From: Marinococcus halotolerans DSM 16375
Lineage (GTDB): Bacteria > Bacillota > Bacilli > Bacillales > Marinococcaceae
Direction of reading: 5' to 3'
DNA length: 50,457 bases
Assembly (NCBI RefSeq): GCF_000420725.1
Contig: NZ_ATVM01000021.1
Span: 1-50,457, forward strand
How positions within the stretch are numbered: the first letter of the stretch is position 1; the number at the start of each line of letters is the position of its first letter. This document shows, piece after piece, positions 32,984 to 42,624 of this stretch. The position numbers and the translations under genes were made by a program. The notes under the pieces are model-generated. The model worked only from the letters and a program-made list of their open reading frames with translations, ran no database searches and was not told where the DNA came from.

Positions 32984-33021
32984 AAATCGCCCACAGGCAT
33001 AAAAACCTGAGGACGATTTTT
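32984..33021 (-). terminator. Terminator of mreBH (copy B of the duplicated hairpin)
   Basis: On the minus strand a 14-position stem with two mismatches, closing a TTTTTATG loop, is followed by six T. It is a near copy of 30431-30467 in the same orientation. Confidence 0.8.
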
Positions 33022-33026
33022 GTTTA

Positions 33027-34031
33027 TTACATGGAGGCTTTCTGCAGACTGTTGATCATTGCCAACGATTTACCGGTGCCGATCGCGACAGCTTCAAGAG
33101 GGGAAGAGGCAAGGTGAACCGGTACTACAATCTGGCGGCTCAGCCAGTCCTGAAGGTCGTTCAAAAGCGCGCCCCCGCCGGTGAGAACAATTCCCTGATC
33201 GACGATGTCGCCGCTCAGTTCAGGCGGACACTGCTCGAGAGTAACACGAATAGTTTCTAAAATCTGATCGAGAGTTTCTGTGATAGCCCGGTGAATTTCC
33301 GGTGACTCCAGGGTGATGGTTTTCGGCAGCCCGTTTACAAGATCTCTGCCCCGGATTTCCATCGTACGGACTTCACCGTCCGGGATAGCGGAACCGATTT
33401 CCATTTTGATATTTTCAGCAGTACGTTCGCCGATCAGCATGTTGTATTCTTTGCGGACATGCTGGGTAATGCTCTCGTCCATATGGTCTCCGCCGCGGCG
33501 GATTGCCCGGGAGGAAACAATGCCGCCGTAGGAAATAATCCCAACCTCTGTCGTGCCCCCGCCAATATCGACGATGACGTTTGCTTTAGGTTCATCAACA
33601 GGGAGATCGGCACCGAGCGCTGCTGCAATTGGCTCTTCGATTAAGGAAACAGATTTAGCCCCGCAGCCAAGCACGGCATCACGGATGGCCCGGCGTTCTA
33701 CGGAAGTAGAATCACACGGCGTACATACGACGACCTTCGGCTTGCGGAGAGTAAAGCTTGATTCTTTTTGAATTTTTTTCATTATGTGGGATAGCATGGC
33801 AGAGGTGATGTCATAATCTGCAATAACGCCTTCTTTCATCGGACGGGTCGCGATGATATTAGCCGGAGTTTTCCCAACCATTTCTTTTGCTTCTGTACCT
33901 ACAGCGTAGACTTCTTTTGTGTCGATATGAAGTGCTACAACCGAAGGCTCGTTAAGAATAATGCCTTTTTCTTTCGTGTAAACGAGAATATTCGCGGTCC
34001 CAAGATCAATACCAATTTCTGTTAATGCCAT
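33027..34031 (-). CDS. mreBH: Actin-like cell-shape protein, MreBH type
   Basis: This 334-residue MreB-family ATPase has the phosphate-1 loop [14 protein letters not shown], the phosphate-2 loop [15 protein letters not shown] and the adenosine motif [12 protein letters not shown]. Length and wording ([27 protein letters not shown]) fit MreBH better than MreB or Mbl. It forms filaments under the membrane and guides lateral wall synthesis. It stands apart from any mreCD genes, as mreBH does in B. subtilis. AAAGGTGAG precedes ATG 34031. Confidence 0.85.
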   Translation of the reverse strand: MALTEIGIDLGTANILVYTKEKGIILNEPSVVALHIDTKEVYAVGTEAKEMVGKTPANIIATRPMKEGVIADYDITSAMLSHIMKKIQKESSFTLRKPKVVVCTPCDSTSVERRAIRDAVLGCGAKSVSLIEEPIAAALGADLPVDEPKANVIVDIGGGTTEVGIISYGGIVSSRAIRRGGDHMDESITQHVRKEYNMLIGERTAENIKMEIGSAIPDGEVRTMEIRGRDLVNGLPKTITLESPEIHRAITETLDQILETIRVTLEQCPPELSGDIVDQGIVLTGGGALLNDLQDWLSRQIVVPVHLASSPLEAVAIGTGKSLAMINSLQKASM

Positions 34032-34163
34032 TTTATTTACTCACCTTTTCCGGGTTATTAGTCTCTAGTATTTAATTGTAGAGGAGTCAGGGTACTTAAA
34101 TGAGGGTCTAAGGTCACGTAAAAAATGAGTAATTTCCCATTTTTACGAAAAAATGAAGCTGAA

Positions 34164-35159
34164 TTAATAAATTAAGTCCACTACTTCATCAATGGAAATT
34201 GCTCCAAAATACGTATACAGGTCAAACTGCGATAATGTTTCATAGATGGCTTCGCGTTCATACTTCGTACCCTGAAGCGCTTCCTGAAGATCCTCTACGT
34301 TCCCGGTACCAAAAAAGTCTCCGTATATTTTCGTTTCCTGAATCACGCCTTTTTTGACGTTGAAGCGGATGTCGAGCATGCCGGCATCGAATTTTTTGCT
34401 GCGGTGAATATCAAAAGCCGGGGATTTGCCGTAGTTCCAATCCCAGTTGCTGTACCGCTCATTAGATATCTTATGGATTTCCTTCCAGTCTTCGTCGGTA
34501 AGGCGGTACTGCTCGATATCTTCGTCGCTCCCGAAAATATAACGTAGAATGAGCTGTTTGAAGGCTTCTACAGACAATGGTTCATCCAAAAACTCATTGA
34601 TATTTCCCACACGGCTCCGAATGGACTTGATCCCTTTTGATCGGATTTTTTCGTCTTTTACATTCAGCGCAGCTACGACGTTTTCAATTTCCGAATCGAG
34701 CATCAGGGTGCCGTGGCTGAACATTCTTCCTTTTGTGGCAAACTGGGCATTACCCGAAATTTTTTTCCCGTTCGCCTGTAAATCATTGCGCCCGGACATT
34801 TCGGCCGGAACCCCGATATTGTTCAAAGCATCGACGATAGGCTGAGTGAATTTTTGGAAATTTTGAAAGCTGTTCCCGTCATCTTTCGTTAAAAAGCTGA
34901 AATTTAAATTGCCTAAATCATGATAGACTGCACCGCCGCCGGAAAGACGCCGTACTACCTGAATGTTGTGCTTCTCTACGTAATCGGTGTTGATTTCTTC
35001 GATTGTATTTTGATTTTTCCCAATAATGATGGAAGGGTTATTCACATAAAAAAGCAAATACATTTCGTCTTTGTCGAGATCCATGTTTTTTAAAGCAAAT
35101 TCTTCAATGGCTAAATTGATTCTCGGGTCATTTATGCCCTCATTATCGATAAATTTCAT
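34164..35159 (-). CDS. lplJ: Lipoate-protein ligase
   Basis: This 331-residue enzyme, the same length as B. subtilis LplJ, attaches scavenged lipoate to lipoyl domains using ATP. It has RRLSGGGAVYHDLGNLNFSF, the lysine region in ANGKKISGNAQ and a C-terminal accessory domain (about 250-331). ATG 35159 follows AGGAGG by 6 bases; a reading from 35204 adds a non-conserved basic leader. It is upstream of mreBH on the same strand but separated by 132 bases. Confidence 0.93.
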   Translation of the reverse strand: MKFIDNEGINDPRINLAIEEFALKNMDLDKDEMYLLFYVNNPSIIIGKNQNTIEEINTDYVEKHNIQVVRRLSGGGAVYHDLGNLNFSFLTKDDGNSFQNFQKFTQPIVDALNNIGVPAEMSGRNDLQANGKKISGNAQFATKGRMFSHGTLMLDSEIENVVAALNVKDEKIRSKGIKSIRSRVGNINEFLDEPLSVEAFKQLILRYIFGSDEDIEQYRLTDEDWKEIHKISNERYSNWDWNYGKSPAFDIHRSKKFDAGMLDIRFNVKKGVIQETKIYGDFFGTGNVEDLQEALQGTKYEREAIYETLSQFDLYTYFGAISIDEVVDLIY

Positions 35160-35321
35160 CCGTAACCTCCTAAAAATTGTGCGCTGAACCAATGTTGTTT
35201 TCAAAAGAAAGAGTCTTTTATATTATGCCATATATACTGATGTGAAAGCTAATGCTAACAGGAAAAAGAATGAAAGAGGGAGTTTCGCCGGGAACAATCC
35301 CTAGTTAAACGATTTGTATTG

Positions 35322-35350
35322 TTGACTTTGCAAAACGTACCCACTAAAAT
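35322..35350 (+). promoter_or_regulatory. Probable promoter of the cysH operon
   Basis: TTGACT (35322-35327) and TAAAAT (35345-35350) are 17 bases apart, about 115 bases before the cysH start. The 305 bases between lplJ and cysH hold nothing else I can name: no S-box or T-box motif was seen, only a short imperfect hairpin near 35277-35302. Confidence 0.55.
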
Positions 35351-35464
35351 ATACTATAAGCTAATAAACCTGATAAACTTACTAAGGATTTCATGAACTT
35401 TAAAATAAGATTTTCATTTTTTATAGAAACAGGTACAATATTAAAGGGAAAGGGATGGAAGCGC

Positions 35465-36172
35465 ATGATAGTATACGATTCCCTGCAGACAAATGAGTTG
35501 GAGCAAGTGAATAATGACGTGCTGGAAGGAAAAAGTGCGCTTGAAGTTGTTCGCTGGGCCTACGGCGAATACGGCGATGATTTAGTATATGCATGCAGTT
35601 TCGGGGCTGAAGGGATTGTATTGATTGATTTAATCAGCCAGGTGAAACCAGATGCCACCATCGCTTTTCTTGACACTCAGTTTCATTTTAAAGAAACGTA
35701 TGATGTAATTGACGCAGTTCGTGAAAGGTACCCGCAATTAAACATTAAAATGCTGAAGCCGGAGCTGTCGCCTAAACAGCAGGCGGCCCAGGAAGGCGAG
35801 AGGCTGTGGGAAACAGATCCGGACCGGTGCTGCGGTATCCGCAAGCTGCAGCCGCTCGAAAATGAATTGAGCCAGTACGGGGCCTGGATGTCCGGCCTGC
35901 GCAGGTCACAGTCACTTACCCGCCGCAACACGCAGTTTGTTAACGAGGATAAACGGTTTGAGTCCATTAAAATATGCCCTTTGATCCACTGGACGTGGGA
36001 CGATGTCTGGGCTTATATCGAAGACAACAATCTTCCTTACAATGAGCTGCATGAGCAGAATTATCCAAGTATCGGATGTGTACAGTGCACGGCGAAAGTG
36101 CTTGAAGGCGAAGACCACCGCAGCGGCCGGTGGACAGGAAGCGGAAAAACAGAATGCGGCCTGCACCGCTGA
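35465..36172 (+). CDS. cysH: Adenylylsulfate (APS/PAPS) reductase
   Basis: This 235-residue reductase makes sulfite from activated sulfate. It has two cysteine pairs, Cys122-Cys123 and Cys205-x2-Cys208, that bind a 4Fe-4S cluster in the APS-reducing type, and the catalytic ECGLH (Cys231) near the end. The cluster suggests it can use APS directly. ATG 35465 is preferred since GGAAG precedes it and the longer reading adds a non-conserved stretch. It heads the sulfate operon; in B. subtilis cysP follows, but here sat comes next after 29 bases. Confidence 0.93.
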   Translation: MIVYDSLQTNELEQVNNDVLEGKSALEVVRWAYGEYGDDLVYACSFGAEGIVLIDLISQVKPDATIAFLDTQFHFKETYDVIDAVRERYPQLNIKMLKPELSPKQQAAQEGERLWETDPDRCCGIRKLQPLENELSQYGAWMSGLRRSQSLTRRNTQFVNEDKRFESIKICPLIHWTWDDVWAYIEDNNLPYNELHEQNYPSIGCVQCTAKVLEGEDHRSGRWTGSGKTECGLHR

Positions 36173-36201
36173 TGAATTAAGACGAAGAAGGGACGATGAT
36201 C

Positions 36202-37350
36202 ATGGCTTTAAGCACTCCACACGGTGGAAAATTAGTAAATCGTAAAGATTTGACCAAAGACGTTTCATCCATTCAAAAACAAATTGAGCTTGATGAGGTC
36301 GCTTTATCCGACCTTGAGCTGCTTTCAAACGGCGCGTTCAGTCCGCTCGAAGGCTTCATGAGCGAAGACGACTACAGCTCGGTGGTTTCTTCGATGCGCC
36401 TTTCGGATGGCACGGTCTGGAGTATTCCTATTACGCTGCCGGTCACAAAGGAAAAAGCAGAGGAATTGAAAGCAGGAGAAGAAGCCCGCCTGGTTTTTGA
36501 CGGAGAAACGTACGGTACGATTGAACTTGAAGGATTCTATACTCCGGACAAGAAGCGGGAAGCCCGAGAAGTATACCGCACCGAAGAAGAAGCCCACCCT
36601 GGCGTAAAGAAGATGTACGACCGGCCGGACACGTATGCTTCCGGCAAAATTACGCTGGTAAAAGAAATCAGCCATGAGCAGTTTGAAAACTATTATCTGG
36701 ACCCGGAGGAAACGCGCACCGCCTTTGAAAGCCGCGGCTGGAACACCGTGGTCGGTTTTCAAACGAGAAACCCTGTCCACCGGGCGCATGAATATATTCA
36801 AAAAGCAGCACTTGAAACCGTGGACGGCCTGTTTTTAAACCCGCTTGTCGGGGCAACAAAATCGGATGACATTCCCGCCGATGTGCGCATGGAAAGCTAC
36901 GAGACGATTCTCGACGAATACTACCCTGAAAACCGGACGTTTTTAGCCGTATTTCCTGCCGCTATGCGCTATGCAGGACCGAGAGAAGCGATATTTCATG
37001 CCATGGTGCGGAAAAATTACGGCTGCACCCACTTTATTGTCGGCCGTGACCATGCGGGTGTCGGTGACTATTACGGCACGTATGACGCCCAGGAAATTTT
37101 CTCCGAGTTTACGTTTGAAGAACTTGGCATTCAACTGCGATTCTTTGAGCATTCCTTCTACTGCCTGAAATGTGAAAACATGGCCACAGCGAAAACGTGC
37201 CCGCACGACAAAGCTGATCATGTCATTCTTTCCGGTACGAAAGTGCGTGCCATGCTGACCAACGGCGAAATGCCTCCAAAAGAGTTCAGCCGTCCGGAGG
37301 TCGTGGAAGTATTGATCCGCGGCATGCAGAGCCAGACTTCCAATTCATAA
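36202..37350 (+). CDS. sat: Sulfate adenylyltransferase (ATP sulfurylase)
   Basis: This 382-residue enzyme, the same length as B. subtilis Sat, forms APS from ATP and sulfate. Family motifs include [12 protein letters not shown] (ATP site), [13 protein letters not shown] and a [16 protein letters not shown] segment that resembles a zinc site. ATG 36202 is chosen since AAGGG lies 9 bases upstream; the ATG at 36196 is too close. It is followed 17 bases later by cysC. Confidence 0.95.
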   Translation: MALSTPHGGKLVNRKDLTKDVSSIQKQIELDEVALSDLELLSNGAFSPLEGFMSEDDYSSVVSSMRLSDGTVWSIPITLPVTKEKAEELKAGEEARLVFDGETYGTIELEGFYTPDKKREAREVYRTEEEAHPGVKKMYDRPDTYASGKITLVKEISHEQFENYYLDPEETRTAFESRGWNTVVGFQTRNPVHRAHEYIQKAALETVDGLFLNPLVGATKSDDIPADVRMESYETILDEYYPENRTFLAVFPAAMRYAGPREAIFHAMVRKNYGCTHFIVGRDHAGVGDYYGTYDAQEIFSEFTFEELGIQLRFFEHSFYCLKCENMATAKTCPHDKADHVILSGTKVRAMLTNGEMPPKEFSRPEVVEVLIRGMQSQTSNS

Positions 37351-37367
37351 ACGACAGGAGGAAAACG

Positions 37368-37979
37368 ATGGGGTCTAAATCCACCGATATCGTCTGGCAC
37401 GACGCCTCGGTATCCAAAGAAGAACGTCAGGAAAAAAATAAGCATCAAAGCTTTGTGCTCTGGTTTACCGGCCTTTCCGGATCCGGTAAATCCACGCTTG
37501 CAAACGCCGTCTCCCGGAAGCTTTTTGAGCGCGGGAGCCATACTTATGTACTCGATGGAGACAATGTACGTCACGGCCTGAATAAGGACCTTGGCTTTTC
37601 TCCGGAGGACCGGACAGAAAACATCCGCCGCATCGGAGAAGTGGCAAAGCTGTTCGTTGACAGCGGCCAGATTGTCAGTACCGCTTTTATTTCCCCATAC
37701 CGGGAGGACCGCCACCAGGTGCGTGAACTGCTCCCGGAGGGAGAATTTATCGAGGTATATGTAGAGGCGAGCCTCGAAGCCTGTGAAGAACGGGACCCGA
37801 AGGGCTTGTATAAAAAAGCGCGTTCCGGAGAAATTCCTTCCTTTACCGGGATCAACGCGCCCTATGAAGAGCCGGAAACCCCGGAGCTTACGGTAAATAC
37901 CGAACAAAAATCCATTGAAGAATCCGCTCAGGAAGTGGTGGACGCTTTAGTGAACTGGAATTACATCGAAGAACAATAA
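37368..37979 (+). CDS. cysC: Adenylylsulfate kinase
   Basis: This 203-residue kinase converts APS to PAPS. It has the P-loop GLSGSGKST (35-43), the [10 protein letters not shown] segment and the lid residues in [20 protein letters not shown] precedes the ATG. It lies between sat and the siroheme genes in one apparent operon, though a hairpin follows it. If CysH uses APS directly, PAPS made here may serve other needs. Confidence 0.94.
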   Translation: MGSKSTDIVWHDASVSKEERQEKNKHQSFVLWFTGLSGSGKSTLANAVSRKLFERGSHTYVLDGDNVRHGLNKDLGFSPEDRTENIRRIGEVAKLFVDSGQIVSTAFISPYREDRHQVRELLPEGEFIEVYVEASLEACEERDPKGLYKKARSGEIPSFTGINAPYEEPETPELTVNTEQKSIEESAQEVVDALVNWNYIEEQ

Positions 37980-37993
37980 AGAAAGATACGTAG

Positions 37994-38026
37994 AGGGCGC
38001 GGGCTGTTAAGCCGTGTCCTTTTTTA
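37994..38026 (+). terminator. Possible terminator after cysC
   Basis: An imperfect stem (AGGGCGCGGGCT with AGCCGTGTCCT) is followed by TTTTTT. It may only partly stop transcription into the siroheme genes 30 bases downstream. Confidence 0.55.
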
Positions 38027-38055
38027 CCATTTGATAAAGGGAAAGGAGGAGTTGG

Positions 38056-39513
38056 GTGGCAGATGGGAAAGTGTATTTAGTAGGAGCAGGGCCCGGAAAT
38101 GAAGGTCTTCTGACCGTGCGCGGAGCAGAATGCATCCGCCAGGCGGACGTCATCTTTTATGATAGGCTGGTCAACCCGCTTCTTCTGGAACAGGCTCCGA
38201 TTGGAGCGGAACGTATATACTGTGGAAAACTGCCGCAAAAGCATATTCTCCGGCAGGAAGTGATTCAGAAAATGATGGTGGAAAAAAGCCGGGAGGGAAA
38301 ACGGGTAGTACGCCTTAAAGGCGGCGACCCCGGCGTATTTGGAAGAGTTGGGGAAGAAGCAGCCGTCATGGAGGAAAACGATATCGATTACGAAATCGTC
38401 CCCGGCATCACCTCCGGTATAGCAGCCCCGCTTTATGCCGGTGTACCTGTGACTCACCGGGATTATTCGGGAAGCTTTGCAGCAATTACGGCCCATACGA
38501 AGAAGGAAACAGGAGAGCCGGACCTGGACTGGGAGCCGCTTGCGAAAAGCATTGATACAGTCGCCTTTTACATGGGGGTCAAAAACCTTCCTTTTATTAC
38601 GAAACGGCTCATAGAAGCAGGGAAGCCTGAGGATACAGCTGTGATGGTAGTCGAGTGGGGCACTTATTCAAAGCAGCGGACAGTTAAGGGCACCCTGGCA
38701 GATATCAATGATATTGTGCAGAAGCATGCGATTGAAAATCCTTCGATTACGCTGGTTGGCAATGTCGTTAAGGCAGGGCCGGTCTCGACCTGGTTTGAAG
38801 AGCTCCCGTTGTTTGGCCGGTACATGTGGCATGTGCGGACAACACCGGGCTCAAGCAAATGGAGCAGCGAATGGAAAAGTCAGGGTGCAGAGGTGTATGA
38901 GGGGCCTGTATGGGAAGAAACACTGCCGGAGCTTATCCACTTACAAAAGGATCTTCCCTATGATGAAATTGTATTTGAAACAGCCAGTGACGTTGAAGCT
39001 TTTATAGCCCAGCTAAAGTACTGGCGTCTGGACCTGAGACAGGTGAACTGCATTCTTACAGCTGCAACCCACCGGGCAGAAGAAAAATGGAAGGACTATG
39101 GTGTTCTTCCCGAACTGCGCCAGAAAGAGGAATGGAAATCTGCTGAGAATGTTCATGCTATTGGAAGTAAGGCGTGGATAGAAGAGATCGCCCCTCAGGG
39201 CAGCAGTGATATTGGGCATGTGTTAAAGAGTGCCGCTTCTTCAGATCATACACTTGAGCGGCTGTTGGTGGATGACTCCATTAACACAGTGATTTTCCCA
39301 TGTAGAAAAGCTGTCACGACTGCGGTGGAAAAAATCAACCGCCTGTATAATGGAGACGCTGGACGATGGTGGTCACAAAAAACGGTGGTTTGCATTGGTG
39401 AACGCACGAAAGAACAAGCTGAAAAATATGGAATCCATGTGGATATGACAGCGGGGGCTTCAGCGCAGGCAGTGACCGCTTCTATTCAAAAGTGCTTCAG
39501 CCCTATTCTTTAA
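38056..39513 (+). CDS. Uroporphyrinogen-III C-methyltransferase fused to a HemD-like domain
   Basis: Residues 1-245 are a SUMT domain: VYLVGAGPGNEGLLTVRG, FYDRLV, RLKGGDPGVFGR and VPGITSG. It adds two methyl groups to uroporphyrinogen III on the way to siroheme. Residues 250-485 resemble a divergent uroporphyrinogen-III synthase, with weak conservation. B. subtilis YlnD has only the first part (about 257 residues), while NasF (about 483) has the long form. It starts at GTG 38056, with GAAAGGAGGA just upstream. It leads sirB and sirC and supplies siroheme for sulfite reductase. Confidence 0.87.
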   Translation: MADGKVYLVGAGPGNEGLLTVRGAECIRQADVIFYDRLVNPLLLEQAPIGAERIYCGKLPQKHILRQEVIQKMMVEKSREGKRVVRLKGGDPGVFGRVGEEAAVMEENDIDYEIVPGITSGIAAPLYAGVPVTHRDYSGSFAAITAHTKKETGEPDLDWEPLAKSIDTVAFYMGVKNLPFITKRLIEAGKPEDTAVMVVEWGTYSKQRTVKGTLADINDIVQKHAIENPSITLVGNVVKAGPVSTWFEELPLFGRYMWHVRTTPGSSKWSSEWKSQGAEVYEGPVWEETLPELIHLQKDLPYDEIVFETASDVEAFIAQLKYWRLDLRQVNCILTAATHRAEEKWKDYGVLPELRQKEEWKSAENVHAIGSKAWIEEIAPQGSSDIGHVLKSAASSDHTLERLLVDDSINTVIFPCRKAVTTAVEKINRLYNGDAGRWWSQKTVVCIGERTKEQAEKYGIHVDMTAGASAQAVTASIQKCFSPIL

Positions 39514-39525
39514 GGAGGAACCATA

Positions 39526-40278
39526 ATGAAGGCTATTTTGTTTGTGGGACACGGAACGAGAGTCCCTGAAGGTAATGAACAGGTAAAAGCTTTTACAAAA
39601 AAAGCGGGAGCCGCTTTCCCGGAATACGAGCAGAAGACCTGCTTTCTGGAATTGGCAGAGCCGGATATTGTCACAAGTGCTGTGGAATGCATTGAAAACG
39701 GAGCGGAGACCCTGGCTGTTGTACCGGTGCTTTTACTTTCAGCAGGTCATATTAAAAAAGATATCCCGGAAGAGCTCGAAAAGGTACAGCAAATGCACCC
39801 TGAAGTAACTATTCAGTACGGAGACCCTTTTGGTGTTCATGACCGTATTAACGATCTTCTTCTGGATCGTCTCCGTGTAAAAGGCTGGGTTCCGGAGGAA
39901 GAAGCAGTCATCCTGTTTGTAGGAAGAGGGGCAAAAGATCCCGGAGCCATCGAAGACTTTTACCGTATTGCCGGGGAGCTTGAGAAGCACACCGGCCGCT
40001 CGAGGGTGGAAACAGCTTTTCTTGCCGCTGCCGAGCCGGGTTTTCAGGAGAAAATGAAAGAGCTGGCTGAAGGTAAACGTCCCGTGTACGTTCTCCCCTA
40101 TTTAATGTTTGTTGGCCTGCTCATCAAAGAAATGGACGAAGCAGCAGCCCATTATAATCAAGCTAAACCCGGGCATTTTACAAGGTGCGACTTTTTAGGC
40201 TTTGATGAGCGGCTGCTCCCTGTGCTTGAATCCCGGGTCGCTGAAACACTTGAGAAAGACGCAGGCATTCATGTCTGA
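39526..40278 (+). CDS. sirB: Sirohydrochlorin ferrochelatase
   Basis: This 250-residue CbiX/SirB-type chelatase inserts iron into sirohydrochlorin. It has the metal-binding histidines in VGHGTRVPEGN and LSAGHIKKDIP and an internal second half of the same fold (FVGRGAKDPGA). AAGGAGG precedes ATG 39526. Its stop lies inside the next gene (8-base overlap), and it matches ylnE of the B. subtilis operon. Confidence 0.92.
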   Translation: MKAILFVGHGTRVPEGNEQVKAFTKKAGAAFPEYEQKTCFLELAEPDIVTSAVECIENGAETLAVVPVLLLSAGHIKKDIPEELEKVQQMHPEVTIQYGDPFGVHDRINDLLLDRLRVKGWVPEEEAVILFVGRGAKDPGAIEDFYRIAGELEKHTGRSRVETAFLAAAEPGFQEKMKELAEGKRPVYVLPYLMFVGLLIKEMDEAAAHYNQAKPGHFTRCDFLGFDERLLPVLESRVAETLEKDAGIHV

Positions 40279-40726
40279 CTTTCTTCTTCCATTAGCTGTG
40301 AGTATGCACAAAACAAAAGCCGTAATCATCGGCGGCGGTAGTGTGGCAGAACGTAAAGCCGGTAAGCTGTTAAAGGCAGAAGCTCTCGTTACAATTGTGG
40401 CACCGGAGCTTTCCCCGGGGCTGAAAAAGCTGTGGGAAGAAAATAAGGTGGGCTGGAAGCAAAAAACGGTCGAACCGGAGGATTTGGAGAGCGCCTGGCT
40501 GATTGTTTCCGCTTCCGGGGACAAAGCAGCCCAGCAAATGATTGCGAGGCATAAACATCCCTGGCAGCTGGTAAACGGTGCCGATAATCCTTCAATCGGC
40601 AATGTAGCTTTTCCGGCTTCGTTTATGGAGGACGGGGTACAGATCTCCATTTCAAGCGGCAGCAATAAGCCGGTAAGCGTAAAGGAATGGAAGCATTATC
40701 TCCAGCGTCTTGTAAAAAAACGGTGA
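40271..40726 (+). CDS. sirC: Precorrin-2 dehydrogenase
   Basis: This 151-residue protein has the NAD-binding GGGSVAERKAGKL of the SirC/MET8 family and a C-terminal ISSGSNKPVSVKEW segment. It oxidises precorrin-2 to sirohydrochlorin, the substrate of SirB. ATG 40271 overlaps the sirB stop by 8 bases, so it is coupled; a longer reading from 40202 lies inside sirB. It corresponds to ylnF. Confidence 0.9.
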   Translation: MSDFLLPLAVSMHKTKAVIIGGGSVAERKAGKLLKAEALVTIVAPELSPGLKKLWEENKVGWKQKTVEPEDLESAWLIVSASGDKAAQQMIARHKHPWQLVNGADNPSIGNVAFPASFMEDGVQISISSGSNKPVSVKEWKHYLQRLVKKR

Positions 40727-40802
40727 ATCCTGCAGGTGTAATTTAAAGAACAGCGGGTATACAGTAATAGTCACAGCATTTACAGAAAGAAGGTATACAA
40801 AA

Positions 40803-41621
40803 ATGGATTACGTAACTTTAAACAATCAGCTGCAAATGCCTCAGCTTGGCTTCGGTGTTTTTCAGGTAAGTGATGATGAAGCTGAGCGGGCTGTTACACA
40901 TGCGCTGAAATCCGGCTATCGTTCAATCGATACGGCAATGATCTATAAAAACGAAGAAGGAGTCGGCCGCGCGATTAAAGCAAGCGGGATTCCAAGAGAA
41001 GAGCTCTTTATTACGACAAAGGTATGGAACTCTGATCACGGCTACGAAAACACACTGAAGGCATTTGACGCCAGCCTGGAACGTCTTGGACTCGATTATG
41101 TGGATTTATATCTGATTCACTGGCCGACGCCGGCAAATGACGATTATGTAGAAACGTACCAGGCGCTTGAGAAGCTTTACGAAGACGGCAAAGTAAAAGC
41201 GATCGGCGTAAGTAACTTTGAGGTGGAGCATCTGGAAAGAATTTTAAACGAATGCACAGTAAAGCCGGTATTAAACCAGGTAGAATGTCATCCTTATCTG
41301 GCGCAGAATGAATTAAAGGATTACTGCAAAAAGAAAAACATTTATGTGGAAGCTTGGAGCCCTATCATGCAGGGCGGAGAAGTGCTTAACGACGAACACA
41401 TTCAAAAAATTGCAGAAAAGCATGGAAAAAATCCTGCCCAGATCGTCCTGCGCTGGCACCTGCAAAATGATACGATCATCATTCCAAAATCAGTCACGCC
41501 AGAACGCATTGAAAGCAACATCGATGTGTTTGACTTTTCACTTGAGGATGAAGATATGGCGACCATTAACCGTCTGGATAAAGGTGCCCGCAAGGGTCCA
41601 AGGCCAGCAGAAATTAACTAA
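40803..41621 (+). CDS. Aldo/keto reductase (YvgN-like)
   Basis: This 272-residue TIM-barrel reductase has DTAMIYKNEEGVG (catalytic Asp and Tyr), TTKVW (Lys), LIHWPTP (His) and PKSVTPERIESN for NADPH binding. It resembles glyoxal/methylglyoxal reductase YvgN of B. subtilis (276 residues). AAAGG lies 9 bases before the ATG. It is followed by a terminator and is probably transcribed alone. Confidence 0.91.
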   Translation: MDYVTLNNQLQMPQLGFGVFQVSDDEAERAVTHALKSGYRSIDTAMIYKNEEGVGRAIKASGIPREELFITTKVWNSDHGYENTLKAFDASLERLGLDYVDLYLIHWPTPANDDYVETYQALEKLYEDGKVKAIGVSNFEVEHLERILNECTVKPVLNQVECHPYLAQNELKDYCKKKNIYVEAWSPIMQGGEVLNDEHIQKIAEKHGKNPAQIVLRWHLQNDTIIIPKSVTPERIESNIDVFDFSLEDEDMATINRLDKGARKGPRPAEIN

Positions 41622-41634
41622 AGAGAAACCGAAT

Positions 41635-41668
41635 AATCCTCCGGGCAAAAACGGCCGGAGGATTTTTT
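41635..41668 (+). terminator. Intrinsic terminator of the aldo/keto reductase gene
   Basis: AATCCTCCGG pairs perfectly with CCGGAGGATT and is followed by a T tract. Confidence 0.9.
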
Positions 41669-41737
41669 AAATGAACATAGAGTATATATGCAGCTGAAGC
41701 AGCTGCGGCCAGGTCTTTTAATCAAAGGTGGGTGTTT

Positions 41738-42487
41738 ATGTTTTCCATTCCTTCCATGAAGCTTAAGCTTCTGAATGCTTTCGCACTGGCGATAGTCATT
41801 ACTGTAAACGGGCTTGCCAACGCCCTGCCATTAAACGGCCAGACAACCGGCAGTATATCGGACAGCCTCGATGTATTATTTACCCCTGCAGGGTACGTTT
41901 TTTCGATATGGGGAGTTATTTATCTGCTGATGATTTTATGGGTGCTGCGTGCTTTTTTCGCAAAACCGACGGAGGAGCATATATATGCTGGCATCGGCTA
42001 TACATTTATCCTGTCCTGCATATTTAATGTGCTGTGGCTGTTCTTATTTCATTATGAAATATTTTACGGAACCATGGCGGCAATTCTGGGACTGTGGCTC
42101 AGCCTGGGAGTTATCTATATAAAAATTAAAACGAGTCCCCGGCGCGGGCTTCTGCTGGTCCCAATCAGTGTGTATTTTGGCTGGGTTACGGTCGCTTCTA
42201 TTACGAACATCGGTGTTGTACTTACAGCGAACGGTGTGCGCGGATGGATCATCGACGGCAGCTGGTGGACTGCTCTTGCGATTGCAGCAGCTTCTGCAGC
42301 CGTGATTTTATTTTACAGAAAAACGGGCGACGTTTTATATACGCTGGTGTTTGTCTGGGCGTTTACCGGTATTTTTGTACAGCGCTGGCAGGAAGTGAAC
42401 CTGGTAGCCTGGACAGCGGCAGCGGCTGCATTGATTCTGTTTGTTCAGCTGTTTTTCCGTCCTAAAGGTAATTTCACTTATTTGTAA
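41738..42487 (+). CDS. TspO/MBR-like membrane protein (long form)
   Basis: This 249-residue protein has about 7-8 hydrophobic helices. It shows the TspO-type signature FTPAGYVFSIWGVIYLLM and tryptophan-rich later helices. Ordinary TspO proteins have 5 helices and about 160 residues, so this is a longer relative; it resembles YtaB-type proteins of Bacillus. The ligand (porphyrin, steroid or other) is unknown. The ATG at 41738 follows AAAGGTGG; GTG 41732 in frame is the alternative. Confidence 0.82.
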   Translation: MFSIPSMKLKLLNAFALAIVITVNGLANALPLNGQTTGSISDSLDVLFTPAGYVFSIWGVIYLLMILWVLRAFFAKPTEEHIYAGIGYTFILSCIFNVLWLFLFHYEIFYGTMAAILGLWLSLGVIYIKIKTSPRRGLLLVPISVYFGWVTVASITNIGVVLTANGVRGWIIDGSWWTALAIAAASAAVILFYRKTGDVLYTLVFVWAFTGIFVQRWQEVNLVAWTAAAAALILFVQLFFRPKGNFTYL

Positions 42488-42552
42488 TTATATTGGGTGA
42501 TTAACAACAAAAAAGGAAGGGAAAATAGAACTTGATTACAGAGTTGGAAATT

Positions 42553-42624
42553 CGTATAGAGTCGAAGGTTTCTGGCAGCCTTTCAATACGGAACGGAAGT
42601 CCAGCGGTATTGCTGGACTTTTTG
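42553..42624 (+). promoter_or_regulatory. Candidate structured leader with intrinsic terminator
   Basis: CGTAT (42553-42557) and ATACG (42586-42590) can pair around an inner AAGG/CCTT helix. Right after comes a terminator: AGTCCAGC (42598-42605) with GCTGGACT (42612-42619) and a run of T. CTGG at 42572-42575 could instead pair with CCAG of the terminator arm, as an antiterminator would. It could be an attenuator for the N-hydroxylase gene or just the tspO-like gene's terminator. It fits no riboswitch class I know. Confidence 0.4.

Noticed and set aside
30428-33021. Possible CRISPR or tandem-repeat array
   Set aside because: The repeats are two IS ends and one duplicated terminator, not regularly spaced short repeats.
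35160-35464. S-box (SAM riboswitch) or T-box leader before cysH
   Set aside because: Neither the S-box core nor the T-box TGGTACCGCG-type motif is present; only a promoter is supported.
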